Shown one piece after another: positions 52,341 to 63,730 of a stretch of DNA of 64,000 nucleotides; the first letter of the stretch is position 1; each line of letters begins with the position of its first letter. This DNA comes from Diplonema papillatum (taxonomy: Eukaryota > Euglenozoa > Diplonemea > Diplonemida > Diplonemidae). The stretch lies in the NCBI GenBank assembly GCA_030068145.1, contig JAPJBO010000153.1, positions 248,001 through 312,000 of the forward strand. Reading direction: 5' to 3'. Under the pieces are notes generated by a model that saw only the letters and a program-made list of their open reading frames with translations, was not told the DNA's origin and ran no database searches. The position numbers were made by a program, and so were the translations under genes.

Positions 52341-52786
52341 TCGGCAGGGGGAGGGAAAAGGGGGCGGAGGGCTCGCCAGGAAGCCACGGGGAACGGTCCT
52401 CTGGGGGGAAACGAGATGCATACCCGCTTCCGGTTCGTGCTGTTGCTGCGGCTGAGCTTCAGCGATGCCGAGCGATCCCTCTCTGCCTTCTTCGCCTGTG
52501 CAGTGCTTGTGGTGCAAACTCGTTCTTCTAGTTATTTGTGGATTAGAAGGTCGGTATTTTAAAGTCTCCGGTTGACCGTAGAGGCTTGGGTATGGAGGGG
52601 ATTGAGAAAAGTGAGAGGGTGCCGCTCGTTTCGGGTGATGTGTCGTTCCGTTGTGAAACCTTGTGAAGTCCCCGAACCGTTTAGGGGGTGTTTGGGATTG
52701 GGTAGGGTGTACGGCGTGAAAAGCCAGAAAGCTTCGACGCTAATCTTCGTCTCAAGTTTCTCTCTTGAACGCAGACCAATCCAAAG

Positions 52787-55238
52787 TCAGGGGATAATCC
52801 TAGTTTCGTGTTCAGGCGCTACTTGCCTCCCATGTATGTTTGATGCTAGCATCAAGTCTTCTGCGTGGGAATGCAGAGTCTTGTTTTGTGTTTCCCGACG
52901 ATCCCGTGGGACGTACAGATTGGAGGGGGGCCTACACACCGAATTCGAGCGCTGTTGCTGCTGCTGCTGCTGCAGCCCAGCCGCGTCGAGCGCCGCCGTC
53001 GTGATTTCGCGCTGGCGGGCCTGGATGCGGTCGTTGAACGTCTTCGCCGAGTCGCGCGGCGGCGCCTTGGCCCGCGGCGCAGGGTGCGGTACGGGCGGGT
53101 CGAGCACAGTCTCCGGGCACAGGTCGCAGAAGGTGTCCAGCAGCGCCTCCACCGGCCACTCCCGCGCCGCCTGCCCCGGGATGCCAGCGACAAAGCTCGC
53201 GAGGTGGGCAGGGTGCCCGAGCCCGAAGGCGTCGAGCAGCCGCGCCGCCGCGTCCGGCCGCGCCTTGAGCGCCCGCAGCAGCTGCTGCTTCGTGACCAGC
53301 CCCACCCGCCCCCGGTCGGCCGCTTCGAACAGCGCCGCCACCGCGGCCCGCTGACCTTCGCTCGCCCGCGGCTGCTCGCTGGCTTTCGCCGGGTACTGCT
53401 GGTGCTGGTGGTGGTGGTGGTACTGCAGGTGCTGGTGGTGCAGCGCCGTGTACGAATTCTGCGCGAAATCCGCGTTGTACCGGTGGGGCGGGCTCACGTT
53501 CGGCGCCTGCAGCGGGGTGTGCACCGGGTACGCGAACCCGGGAGGCGGCGGCTGCGGCTGCCGCGAGGGAGGATCGTCCTGCTGGAACAGCTGGAACCGA
53601 GTGTGCCCACCCGGCGACGTCGCGGCGCCCCGGCAGCCCGACGCCGCCGCGGGCGAGCCCGCGTCGAAGAACGCCGCGCGCGCGTGGAACGTCTCCGGGC
53701 CGCCGGCGAAGCCGGCGTCGGCGTGCGGACTCCTCCTGGGGAACGGCGCCGACCGTCCGCCGAGGGAACTCCCGGTGGACAGCTGCTTGAGCAGGTCCTG
53801 CTGCTGGGCGTGGAGGGCCCGCAGCTCTTTGACGGCGCCTGCGTCCAGGGCCGGCGCGTTCTGCAGGTCCTCAGGCAGCACCATCACGCCGCCAGGCAGC
53901 GCGAACAGCCCGCCGTCCTGGAACTCGGTCACCCCGCTGATGTCGAAGTTGTGGATGAACGGAGCGTACAGCCGCTTCAAGTAGTCGCTGAACCTCTCGT
54001 ACCCGGGGGCCTGCGGGCGCTTCGCGTACACGACGCCGCTCACGAGGCGGAGACTGAGCTTCCGGTCCAAAAAGTACTCCCCTGGCCGCACTTTGTGGCA
54101 GTCCACGGCAACCGGGCACTCCAGCGCGTTCAACGTCTCGGCGACGGCGGCGTCCAGCATCGCGTCACCGGGGTCCTGCGGGGCAGCCGGGTGTAACTCA
54201 GCCGCGGGGGGGTTGTACTGGTAGGTCCGGTCCGCAAGGTCGACCAAAACAGACTGCAGAGCCGCCGCGGCGTCGGCCGCCGCGGCGTGGCACCGCGACC
54301 CTTCCCGCGCGACCGATTCGAGCTGCGCTCCGAGGACGTCGAACTCCTGCTGGTACCCCTCGTGCGCTTCGCGCACCTGCCGCCGAAGGCTCGCGGCCTC
54401 GCCGGCCGCAGACTCCGCGACGATCCCCCGCAGGGCATCCAACACATCCCTCCGGTGGTCCCCTGCGGCGGCGACGCCACGCAGGCGCTCCGCCGCCGCC
54501 CGCTCCAAGTCCGCCGCCGCGGCGGCAAGCGCCGCTGCTGGCTCGCCGGCGGTTCCGAGTTGCTCGCGCAGGCGGTGGATCGCGGCGTTTTGGGCGCGGG
54601 CTTCGCCCGCCAGCCGGTCGTTTTCTTCGCCTGCTGCTCCGAGCTCTTCGCGGAGGCGGTGGATGACGGCTTTTTGGGCGCGCGCGGTTTCTTCGCCGGC
54701 TGCTTCGAGCTCCTCACGGAGGCTGTGGACGACGGCTTTTTGGGCGCGGGCTTCGCCCGCGAGCCGGTCATTTTCTTCGCCGGCGGCTTCGAGTTGCTCG
54801 CGCAGGCGGTGGATGACGGCTTTTTGGGCGCGGGCGTTTTCTTCGCCGGCTGTTTCGAGTTCCTCGCGCAGGCCGTGGATGACGGCTTTTTGGGCGCGGG
54901 CTTCGCCCGCGAGCCGGTCGTTTTCGGCGGCCGCGGCCGCGCCGTCGGCGCCGAGACGGTCCGCCGCCTGCCGCAGGGCGGCGTGCGAAGCCTCGAGCGC
55001 CGCGTGCGCCGCTCCCAGGCTGTCCAGCTCCGCCGACAGCGCGAGGACCAGCGCCGCTTGCTCCTCCTGCCGCTGCGGCTGCTGCTGCAGCAGCTGGAGC
55101 AGCTGCTGCTGCTGCTTCCCGCGCGGCGTCGAGCCGGGCGTCGACGCGGGCGACGTCGTCACGAGGGTCGCGCCCAGGGCCGCGAGCTCCGTGGGCGGGT
55201 CCTCCGTCGCCGTTTCGCGGTCACGCGTGTCGGGCCGC
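52787..55238 (-). CDS. Coiled-coil protein, exon 2 (GAR-like and EF-hand-like parts)
   Basis: Opens at acceptor ATCCCCAG|GCGG and joins exon 1 (60304-61166) in phase 2; the joined frame is 1104 codons to the stop at 52787. First about 300 residues: coiled coil with a repeated E-E-N-D-R-L-A-G-E-A-R-A-Q-K-A-V unit. Then VAVDCHKVRPGEYFLDRKLS to YERFSDYLKRL, which resembles a GAS2-type GAR microtubule-binding domain (tentative). Next a Q/H/P-rich linker, then LFEAADRGRVGLVTKQQLLR, a degenerate EF-hand. Past about 52940 the frame enters a dispersed repeat (NLYVPRDRRE...), so the true exon may end at a donor there (GTGTGTAGG). A cytoskeletal linker is likely. Confidence 0.72.
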
Positions 55239-55429
55239 CTGGGGATAGGGTTGGCGGTATTAAATAATACAACATTGCAATAACATACCCACGTACCCCG
55301 GGACAGAATTTTATAAGAGGTGGATGCTCAAGCTTTTCGTGCCGCTGAAAACTTTTGTTGCCCTTAAACGTGTTCCCCGAATGTTGCCCCACATTTTTTT
55401 CCTCCCCAGATTGGCTGCTCGCCGGTTGC

Positions 55430-55864
55430 TTCGAGTTCCACACGGAGGTGTGGACGACGGCTTTTTGGGCGCGGGCTTGGCCCGCGAGCCGGTCATTTTC
55501 TTCGCCGGCGGCTTCGAGTTCCTCGCGCAGGCCGTGGATGACGGCTTTTGGGGCGCGGGCTTCGCCCGCGAGCCGGTTGTTTTCGGCGGCCGCGCCGTCG
55601 ACGCCGAGACGGTCCACCGCCTGCCGCAGGGCGGCGTGCGAAGCCTCGAGCGCCGCGTGCGCCGCTCCCAGGCTGTCCAGCTCCGCCGACAGCGCGAGGA
55701 CCAGCGCCGCTTGCTCCTCCTGCCGCTGCGGCTGCTGCTGCTTCCCGCGCGGCGTCGAGCCGGGCGTCGACGCGGGCGACGTCGTCACGAGGGTCGCGCC
55801 CAGGGCCGCGAGCTCCGTGGGCGGGTCCTCCGTCGCCGTTTCGCGGTCACGCGTGTCGGGCCGC
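55430..55864 (-). pseudogene. Duplicate of exon 2 start, copy 2
   Basis: The 626-bp unit 55239-55864 repeats intron end, intact acceptor ATCCCCAG and the first ~145 exon codons with a 30-bp deletion in the Q-rich tract, then switches at AAAGCCGTCGTCCAC to intron sequence. The acceptor could still be used, but the frame then runs through the intron copy to a stop at 55159. Confidence 0.88.
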
Positions 55865-56039
55865 CTGGGGATAGGGTTGGCGGTATTAAATAATACAACA
55901 TTGCAATAACATACCCACGTACCCCGGGACAGAATTTTATAAGAGGTGGATGCTCAAGCTTTTCGTGCCGCTGAAAACTTTTGTTGCCCTTAAACGTGTT
56001 CCCCGAATGTTGCCCCACATTTTTTTCCTCCCCAGATTG

Positions 56040-56277
56040 GCTGCTCGCCGGTTGCTTCGAGTTCCTCACGGAGACTGTGGATGACGGCTTTTTGGGCGCG
56101 AGGACCAGCGCCGCTTGCTCCTCCTGCCGCTAGCTGGAGCAGCTGCTGCTGCTGCTTCCCGCGCGGCGTCGAGCCGGCGTCGACGCGGGCGACGTCGTCA
56201 CGAGGGCCACGCCCAGGGCCGCGAGCTCCGTGGGCGCGTCCTCCGTCGCCGTTTCCCGGTCGCGCGTGTCGGGCCGC
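56040..56277 (-). pseudogene. Duplicate of exon 2 start, copy 3
   Basis: A shorter copy: the coiled-coil part is deleted, and the acceptor AG has become GG (CCCCGGGCGG), so it cannot splice. It shares the same switch point into GAACTCGAAGCAACCGGCGA. Confidence 0.88.
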
Positions 56278-56329
56278 CCGGGGATAGGGTTGGCGGTATT
56301 ATTGGGCTGACCGTATATAATGCCGTACC

Positions 56330-56605
56330 TACCCCCCGTGCATAAATGGATGAATAGTTCGAGTTTTGGCGGTACCTAGCCCCCCCCCCCCCGTGCATAA
56401 GATGGATAGCCAAACCCCCTTGATTAAGATGGATAACGGGCGAGAATGCCAATCCATCTTAAACACGGGGGTGAGGTACCCCTGTGCAAGGCGACTACAC
56501 TGTAGTCTACAGTGCCCCCGTGTTTAAGATGGATACCCCCCTTGATTAAGATGGATACCGCCAAAACCCGAGTTTTTTATCCATCTTATGCACGGGGGGG
56601 GGGGG
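56330..56605. mobile_element. Palindromic MITE, AAGATGGATA family
   Basis: Built from CCCCGTGCATAAGATGGATA and its complement, with an inner GTAGTCTACAGTG palindrome. A half-size relative in reverse orientation lies at 58735-58825 (TTGGCATTCTCG is shared). Confidence 0.75.
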
Positions 56606-56819
56606 GGGTCGTTGTTGTTGGTGATGGTTTTGTGGGATGAAGTAGGGGAAAGGAAATTTCTTTTTGCGGTGGTCTCCGCTGGCCTGGTAGTCCGTGCTAC
56701 CTCCTTTCTTTTACACTCGTTCTCTTCTCTACTCACTACTGTACGTACTCTTTCGCTCTTTTTCTCTCTTTGGCTAGCCAAAGGGGGGGGGGGGGGGGGG
56801 GGGGGGGCTAATTTTTTCG

Positions 56820-58690
56820 GGGGGGGTTTTTTTTCCGCCTTTTTTTCCGACTTTTTTATTCCGGGAGGTGAAAATTTGTTCCGGGAGGTGAAAATTTGTT
56901 CCGGGAAGTGAAAATTTGTTCCGGGAAGTGAAAATTTGTTCCGGGGTGGGCTTTTTTTCTGACTAATTTGTTCCGGGAACTGAAAATTTGTTCCGGGGTG
57001 GGCTTTTTTTCTGACTAATTTGTTCCTGGGTGAGTTTTTTTTCATTTCTGGGCTAAAAATGGCTGACACGATCAGTGAGCCTCCCAGAAAAAAAACTCAC
57101 CCCGGAACAAATTTTCACTTCCCGGAACAAATTTTCAGTTCCGGAACAAATTTTCACTTCCCGGAACAAATTTTCACGAACCCAGAACTGGGGAGGACTG
57201 GGCTGACAACCCAAGGTGGCAACAAACGGAATCTGCACTCCACATTACATCACGCAAGAATGGCTGATTCCTTCCTGAAGTCATCGACTGTCTTTGTGCC
57301 CACAGGAAGCGCGAACTGAACGCAAGGACCTTCCAGATGTGGAACACTGTACGGAGAGAAGACCACGCAACGGAGCAGGCGCCCACAAGTAGTTTCTAAC
57401 AGGACTAATCCCTCACACCGAAGTGATCATGAGTTGCCTTAACGAAACGAACCTTGTGGAGCTGAACTCAGGCTGATAGGTGGGCCTTCTACAACTTAGC
57501 ACCGGTCAGCAAGTAAACGTATCCGACCCCTGGCACAGAAGGCACGCGGTGGCTATCGGTAAACTGCATCGCGCACTCAGACAGACTTAACAGCATGTAC
57601 TTGGAACCCAGTAACTTGGACGACAATTACACTGGACGAACGCAGGAAATGACGAATATCCTCGAGGCTGTCGTAAATTCTCTTCTCAAAAAATATTAAA
57701 ATACATAGGGTCAAAAGGGCACCCCCCCGAAAAAAAAAAAAGACTCCAGATACGCAAACTCTTTCGAACGCTGCACACGGGTATCCTTCAAGTGACCTCT
57801 AACTATCTGTTGCATACGCGTATCCGGATCTGAAAGCCGAAGACTTTGTAACACTTTACCGCAACCGAAGTCGCGAACCGGGTTCGGCTTGCACTGCAAA
57901 AGCAGCATAATTGTGTCTTGCGCCCGAGCGCGGAAATCCGCCACCCGCCATTCGGCTAGAGTGCAAGAACACAATTGCGAAGCGTACTACAAACGGATAG
58001 TGTTACAAAGGCGAACGAATCATGCGAGAACCTATGGAGGGGCCCCTCGACAGCTTTCAGAACACGGCATAGTAAGTCAAGAGTCGGATAAGCGAGTGTG
58101 CACATTCTACTCCCGTTTGATCTGCATTTTCCACCTTTCCCCCCTTTCTTTGTTCTGCTGTGTGTATTTGAAAAACGTTATCGCATGCGGGTAAGCGGGG
58201 TTTGCGGGTTAGGGTATGCGGAGTTTGCAGTGTTAGGGTACGCGGGGTTGCGGGTTCGGGCATGCGGGTTTGCGAGGTTAGGGTATGCGGGTTTGCGGGT
58301 TAGGGTATGCGGGTTTGGGTATGCGGGTTTGCGGGGTTTGCGGGGTTTGCGGGTTAGGGTTTGCGGGGTTAGGGTACGCGGGTTGCGGGTTCGGGTTTGC
58401 GGGTTTGGGTATGCGGGTTTGCGGGTTCGGGTATGCGGGGGGGGGTTCGGGTATGCGTACCTTACACAAAAATTGTAAAAATCGCACACAAATGGTGAAA
58501 ATCTGGAAAATTTGGCAAACCCCAAATTTTCAGTTTCCGGAACAAATTTTCACTTCCCGGAATAAATTTTCACTTCCCGGAACAAATTTTCACTTCCCGG
58601 AACAAATTTTCACTTCCTGGAATAAATTTTCACTTCCCGGAACAAATTCGTCGGAAAAAAAGCCTGAAAAAAAGCTCACCCAGGAATAAA
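56820..58690. mobile_element. Element with inverted arrays of a 20-bp repeat
   Basis: Left array (56866-57030) of about seven units like CCGGGAAGTGAAAATTTGTT; opposite-strand arrays at 57090-57180 and 58525-58650. Outer flanks CTTTTTTTCCGAC and GTCGGAAAAAAAG pair. The interior (57200-58180) has no known domain; a minus frame at 57711-57974 has natural-looking composition (QDTIMLLLQCKPNPVRDFGC) but is short. Upstream, 56640-56810 has a poly-G run of over 20 bp. Confidence 0.6.
58187..58460 (+). repeat. Degenerate telomere-like G-rich array
   Basis: About 270 bp of GGGTTAGGGTATGCGGGTTT-type repeats, with GGGTTAGGG (or GGTTAGGG) at several places mixed with TGCGGG units. It lies inside the 56820-58690 element. 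It may be an interstitial telomere-derived array or an unrelated minisatellite with a G-quadruplex tendency. Confidence 0.65.
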
Positions 58691-58734
58691 TTAGCTCGAC
58701 CCGGGGGGGGGGGGGGGGGCTAGATATCCATCTT

Positions 58735-58935
58735 AATCAAGCCCCCGTGTTTAAGATGGATTGGCATTCTCGGACGTTATCCATCTTAATCAAGGGGGCT
58801 TGGCTATCCATCTTATGCACGGAGGGTAGGTAAGCAGAAAAAAGTTGCACCGGAAATATGTTGGACCGGACAAAAGTTGGACCGCGCGACGACCAAAACA
58901 GTTGGACCATTTGGTCCGATCCAACATATTTCCGC
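58735..58935. mobile_element. MITE half copy and GTTGGACCGG MITE
   Basis: 58735-58825 is the reverse relative of 56330-56605. 58845-58935 is a small palindrome: CGGAAATATGTTGGACCGGA ... GGTCCGATCCAACATATTTC. A sister copy is at 59510-59600. Confidence 0.75.
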
Positions 58936-59509
58936 CCAGGCACGTATCCACTTAAGGCGGGGTTGGGCCGATGGGCATGAGGTAAAAAAATGTCCTTTGA
59001 CCAATGGGTAGTCAGGCGCGAGAGATGCGTTGGGTTCCTTCTTGAGCGTACCGAGTTCGTCACTATTGGCGGCTCACACTTTTTCCTTCACTGTCAGCCA
59101 ACCTCGATTTGCACTCTGCATTTTTGCGTTTGCACTCTACCAAAGCAATGGGACAGACGGTGGACGCATTTTGGTCGACCCTCGGCACTGACCGGTCGCG
59201 ATCAAACATCCTTCCACGCAAGGAAGAGCTTGTGATTGCCTACCTACCACAGGGCCATGGCTACCAAAGGCTGGACCATGGCCAGGGTGCTTCGTTGCGA
59301 GTTGCAGGAGGGGACACGCAGTGCCGCACAGTGTTCGGGAGCCGCGGGCCCATGCGCGACTTTCAAACTACGGAGTGAAAAAGATTTTCCCCGCCAGCCA
59401 GCCCAAAGGAACCTGAAGTTCGTTCGTAATGCCTAGTGGAATTCCCTCGATGAATCGCCAAGTGCTGTTCGGTGGCCAGCCGCAAAATTTCACAAAGTAC
59501 ACAGGACCC

Positions 59510-59600
59510 CCCCGAAAAAAGTTGGACCGGACAAAAGTTGGACCGCCAGAGCCCAAAAGAATAATAGGTGAGTTGGACCGTTTTGTCCAGTCCAACTTAT
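59510..59600. mobile_element. GTTGGACCGG MITE, copy 2
   Basis: AAAGTTGGACCGGACAAAAG ... GTTTTGTCCAGTCCAACTTA. Termini match 58845-58935 and the internal part differs. 58936-59509 shows no supported gene. Confidence 0.75.
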
Positions 59601-59809
59601 TTCCGTTTGCGGTAATACACAACAAATACACCAGTGCAATAATACACGGTGGACATGAGTCTAGCTTTTCCCCCTAACACTTCGTTGTTTCGTGATCTTT
59701 GTAGAGGAAACTCCGTGTCGAACATACAGCCCATACTCACAACGTAGCACACCGTGACAAGGTGGGCAGCTGTTTGGCAAGGGCAAGACTGACCCGAGCG
59801 GCCTGTGTG

Positions 59810-60285
59810 AGAAATAAGAGCTCGTCACTCGCACAACCGCGGCTGATACAAAACTGATGATGATGATGATGATGATGATGATGTGAAGCGGGAGTTGTTT
59901 TCGTTGAACACAGTGCCTGATCGTTCTTTACGTAAAGCTGGATTCAGGACGCAAGTGAAAACGCCACGGTTTGCGGCGACGAGCTTCTCATTTCCTCCAA
60001 CATTTCATGTTTGGTAAAAAATACTCGACGTAGCTGCTTCGACTCCGAATGGAAGGGGGGAAATATAGAGTTTGTTCTTCGCTTACACCACCGTGTGTTG
60101 TTTTCTCACTCAGGATTTTTTGACCTGTTGTGTTTGTGTGATTTGGTGTAGGGGTAGACCCGCATGACCTCACGTCCGTTCAACACGTGGTTCGGTAGTT
60201 ACAGCACTTGGGATCCCTTCGGTTCTTTGTCGGGCAGCATCGTCGAGCATTTCCTTTCAGGCTGGCGCTTATGTAAAACAATAAC
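59810..60285. repeat. Families P and D in the coiled-coil gene intron
   Basis: 59810-60005 is family P with a (GAT)n expansion at 59857-59883. 60014-60285 is family D, with an internal deletion relative to 1015-1315. The D end lies about 20 bp from the exon 1 donor at 60303. Confidence 0.83.
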
Positions 60286-60303
60286 ATAATACACCAACCA
60301 TAC

Positions 60304-61166
60304 CTGGGCACGGCCCGTTGCACGGTCCGGTCTAGCTCCGAGCGCAGCCGGAATGCCACCAAATCGTTGATTTTTTCCTCGAGCTCGTCGGCTGACTCGA
60401 CGTCGAACAAATCGGCGACGCCCGTCGGCGTCTGCGTCGCAGCGGCCTCGCCGCCGCCGCCGCCGGCGGTCCCAGCGAACCCAGCTTCCAGCTCCCGCAG
60501 CCGCGCCGCCAGCCGCGCCTCCGCCCGTGCCTGCAGCTCTTCTTCGGCGGCCGTCAGCAGCTGTCCGACGCGGGCTTCGACTTCCTCCTGCACGCGGGCC
60601 TCGAACGACCACTCCTCCTCGGACGCGTGCGCCGGCGCGGGTTCGATGCGCCGGACCGTCGGCGCGCGGCCTTTGCCCCCCCGCGCCTTGGGCGGGTCTC
60701 CGGCCACCCACGACTCCTGCTGCTCCGCCGTCGCCGCTTCAGGGCTCGGGCGAGTTTGGTACGTGTCGTACACATTTGTCTCGGACTCCTCGGGGCCGGG
60801 GCTCCTCGCCCGTACCCGCGGCGGCGGCGGCAGCGGGGGCTCGCTGCCGTCAGTGCGGTCGGGGATGTGCTCGGGTTGCACTTCGAAGCCGAAGTAGCGG
60901 AACACGTCGGCTTCGGCGGCGGTGAAGCGCCGGCCGGCGGCGGCGGCGGCGCGGTGGGTGGAGAGGGCCGTCTCGAGGTCGCGCAGGACTTCTTTGCTCT
61001 TCGCGACCGCGCCGTTGATCTCGTCGACGACCGCGGCGTTGCTCGCGGACCGGCCGCCGGCGGCGACGCTCCCGAGGGCCTCTTCCAGGGACCGGATCTC
61101 CCCTGCGAACTTCTCCCGCATCGCCACCAGCGCGGCTTCCGACAGCTCTTGCACGTCGGAGTCCAT
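60304..61166 (-). CDS. Coiled-coil protein, exon 1
   Basis: 287 codons plus two bases from ATG 61166 (MDSDVQELSEAALVAMREKF) to donor CCCAG|GTATGG. An acceptor-like AACTTTCAG lies at 61194, 28 nt before the ATG, and could receive a spliced leader. N-terminal half: helical (VDEINGAVAKSKEVLRDLET), then VFRYFGFEVQPEHIPDRTDG. Middle: Pro-rich and acidic. Last 100 residues: strong coiled coil (VQEEVEARVGQLLTAAEEEL). The phase-2 end matches the start of exon 2 at 55238. A 50-bp piece is copied in inverted orientation at 61571. Confidence 0.75.
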
Positions 61167-61234
61167 CTCCTCCCCGCCTACCCCTGCCCCCACCTGAAAG
61201 TTCGGAATTGTACAGCGTTGCCTCTAACAGTCTC

Positions 61235-61690
61235 AAGGGTTCGGTTTTTGTGTTGTCCGTAGCTTGTGCACTGCCACAAGTGTGCCCAGCCTTCAGTTTA
61301 GCTTGGACAGATTTCTGCCATCATTAGTTTGTGAAGTCCCAAGCTGTGTTGTGTTGCCTTGAGTTTGTGTGCAGTCTCAAGCTGGTCCAGCCTTCAGCTT
61401 TTGGTTGCCTATAGTTTGTGTACAGTCTCAAGCGTGTGTCCAGCCTTCAGCTTTGTGTTGCCTTTAGTTTTGTACAGTCTCAAGCGTGTGTCCAGCCTTC
61501 AGTTTTGTGTTCCCTGCCTTTAGTTTGTGTACAGTGTGTCCAACCTTCAGTTTTGTGTTGCCTTTGTACCGAAGAGTCGGAGACAAATGTGTACGACACG
61601 TACCAAACGTGCCCGAGCAGGCCCTCTCCACACGAAAGCTGAAGGCTGGACACACGCTTGAGACTGTACACAAACTACCGAGGCTTCTCA
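61235..61690. repeat. Foldback arms around a captured exon piece
   Basis: 61235-61560: about six units of about 53 bp (CAGTCTCAAGCGTGTGTCCA, GCCTTCAGTTTTGTGTTGCC). 61638-61690: the same unit inverted. Between the arms sits a host exon fragment (61571-61620). Confidence 0.82.
61571..61620 (+). pseudogene. Inverted echo of coiled-coil exon 1
   Basis: About 50 bp matching the reverse complement of 60745-60795 (GAGACAAATGTGTACGACAC and on, a 29-bp identical core), encoding EESETNVYDTYQT on the plus strand. It is inverted relative to its source and bounded by inverted repeat arms. Confidence 0.9.
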
Positions 61691-61884
61691 CTAGTTTGTG
61701 TGCAGCCGCAAGCTCTCGTCGATGCAGGCACGGAATGCGCAGCAATCGGTCAAGAGGCTGAGAACAACCGGTAGGACTGAAGACAACGACAAGTAGGAAG
61801 AAGGAATGCGGCGGAAGAAAACAAAGAAGGAGGTGCCGGGAACGGAGATGGGGGTCAAATAAACAACACACTCGAGGGTGGGAT

Positions 61885-62125
61885 TGCAAGAACGTGCTTG
61901 GAATGGGTATGTGCTCAACACCGCACTGGTCCCGTCTGCGCCGTGTTTCGGTCCTTTAAGCCATGGACACATAAGGCGGACCATCATCAGCACGGAACCT
62001 CAGGACAGCGGTGTGAGTCTGGTTGTCAGGCGGCTGTTCGTAGCTCGTCACAGCCAGGACCACCTGTGCTACTAGAGCACAGGCGAATCCGTCACGGGGA
62101 GAAGGCCCCTACAACCGTGTCTGAG
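61885..62125. repeat. Family G, copy 2
   Basis: Matches 17878-18115 (GGCGGACCATCATCAGCACG, AGCCAGGACCACCTGTGCTA). 62126-62589 has no gene. ACACACTCGAGGGTGGGA occurs at 61866 and 62194. Confidence 0.8.
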
Positions 62126-62589
62126 CAATCAGTTAAAAAACTCAGGGCACTCGCCCTGATTGACTGCGACTCGCTAGGCAGCACTGCAACAACACACTCG
62201 AGGGTGGGAGAGGAGAAAGGACAAAATGCGACGGAAGCCGCGGTGCGTCGGACATGGGTTCGGCAGGAACTGTCCGACACATCCGTAGGTCTCCTCGCTA
62301 TCTCGCGCCCATCAAGCATCTAGTAGCCAGGTTGCTCCGAAGTCTCCATCCCTCGGGATAGCTAGAACCACGAGAGGAGTTCCGCTGGCAAAGCGGACAA
62401 AGGGAACATCGGAGGCGGCGCCTCTTCGCTCGCGTATTCTCCATACTCTACAGGGGGCGTGAGATCGGGGCTACTTTCGTTTGAGTTCTGTATCGTAGGA
62501 ATCTGGCGGTTACTTCTGGAAAGGCAAATAATTCGATGTTGTGTCCTACACCCCCGCATTAGACCCATATGTGCATGTGTTTTGTGTGG

Positions 62590-62800
62590 GAATTAGAGCT
62601 TTCTTCGAGTTAGTGTTCGCTTGAGATTCCGGGGTTTGAAAGTTTCCTCCTTTGCGTTGGGCAAGGTGGAGTCCCATCCTTCGACTTTTTTCGATGTGGT
62701 TCCTCTCTCAGGAAAGGGGCAATCAAAAAAAAATACTCGAGGGACTGCCCTGAGTTCATTTCGACGGGGAGGCGAGAGGGGGAGAAAACAATGCAGGCGT
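62590..62800. repeat. Family B and E pieces
   Basis: 62600-62645 is a B start (GAGATTCCGGGGTTTGAAAG). 62730-62800 is an E start (AATACTCGAGGGACTGCCCT, GGCGAGAGGGGGAGAAAACA). 62801-63539 holds nothing I can name. Confidence 0.7.
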
Positions 62801-63539
62801 CTCGTCACAAACGGAACAAAGTTGAAGTTTGCTGCGTTTGTCTCATTCGCCGGTTTCTTGATGCGGAGCACCAGTGTTCCCGCGTCCCTCGAGTGCTCAC
62901 AATGGTTAACGACAAAAAATTGGCTGGAAAGAAATTCAACCCCATGTCGTCACGGCTTGACACAAGATCAGCAGCTGTTCAGTGCATTGAAAGCCATTGC
63001 GGATTGGTGTATGGCGCGAGCCGACCCCCTGGCTTCTCAGGAAGGCTAGCATACTGTGCACCTTGGTTAATCAACCACCCCAGCCAGGACTTTTTAGAGT
63101 GAAAGTCTTTACTTGTTTTATTTATGGTTCATTAACCAAGGCCGTTTTTCGGGAAGCGGGTCGCGGGAACACTGAGTACCACACGGTGAGTCAAACGGCG
63201 TGGGTTTAAACTGAGGCTAGTTAAAGTGCACGTCCGTGAGACGTGGAAGAGGCAAAGAATACGAAGACCGATCCGGCGGCAAAGAGCGCAACAGTCAAGT
63301 GCGGCATAACGAAAGTTCGAGTCGTCAAGCCGTACCACAACCCCCCGTCCGCTGGTCTAGAAAGCCGGTCTGCACTTTATCTTCGGAAACTGCAACTTCC
63401 TTTTTGAAGCGTCATCCGATGAGCCTAAGCCCGCGTCAAATCTTGTTGAAACGAAGCGAATCTCAACTCGAGTCGACCGCTTATCAGCCTCGGAATGATA
63501 TTGGTAGGGTGCCAAAAGGATGTGCGGGGTGGGTTTGGG

Positions 63540-63730
63540 AAAAAAGACAGGCGCTTCGTTTTGTTTGTGCGTGCCGGTTGATCGTTTTCCCACGTTGTGC
63601 TTACCCTGTGTCATTTTCAGGAGAGGACTTCTGAACAACCACAAAAAACACGCTGCCTAAGGTTTTTTTAGCCTGCACAAGCCTGCACAATACATTGAAA
63701 GGCAACCCGCAAGACTGTTAGTACTGAAAA
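63540..63730. repeat. Family F, copy 5
   Basis: TTTGTGCGTGCCGGTTGATC to GCAACCCGCAAGACTGTTAG with a short GCCTGCACAA duplication. The final 270 bp of the window hold no recognisable feature. Confidence 0.83.

Noticed and set aside
52865..54196. Long plus-strand ORF of 443 codons, and similar ones at 54287-55267 and 55324-55893
   Set aside because: Shadows of the coiled-coil exon; the apparent repeats mirror its heptad repeats.
59109..59378. 89-codon plus ORF
   Set aside because: No domain, no splice context and repeats on both sides; not better than chance.
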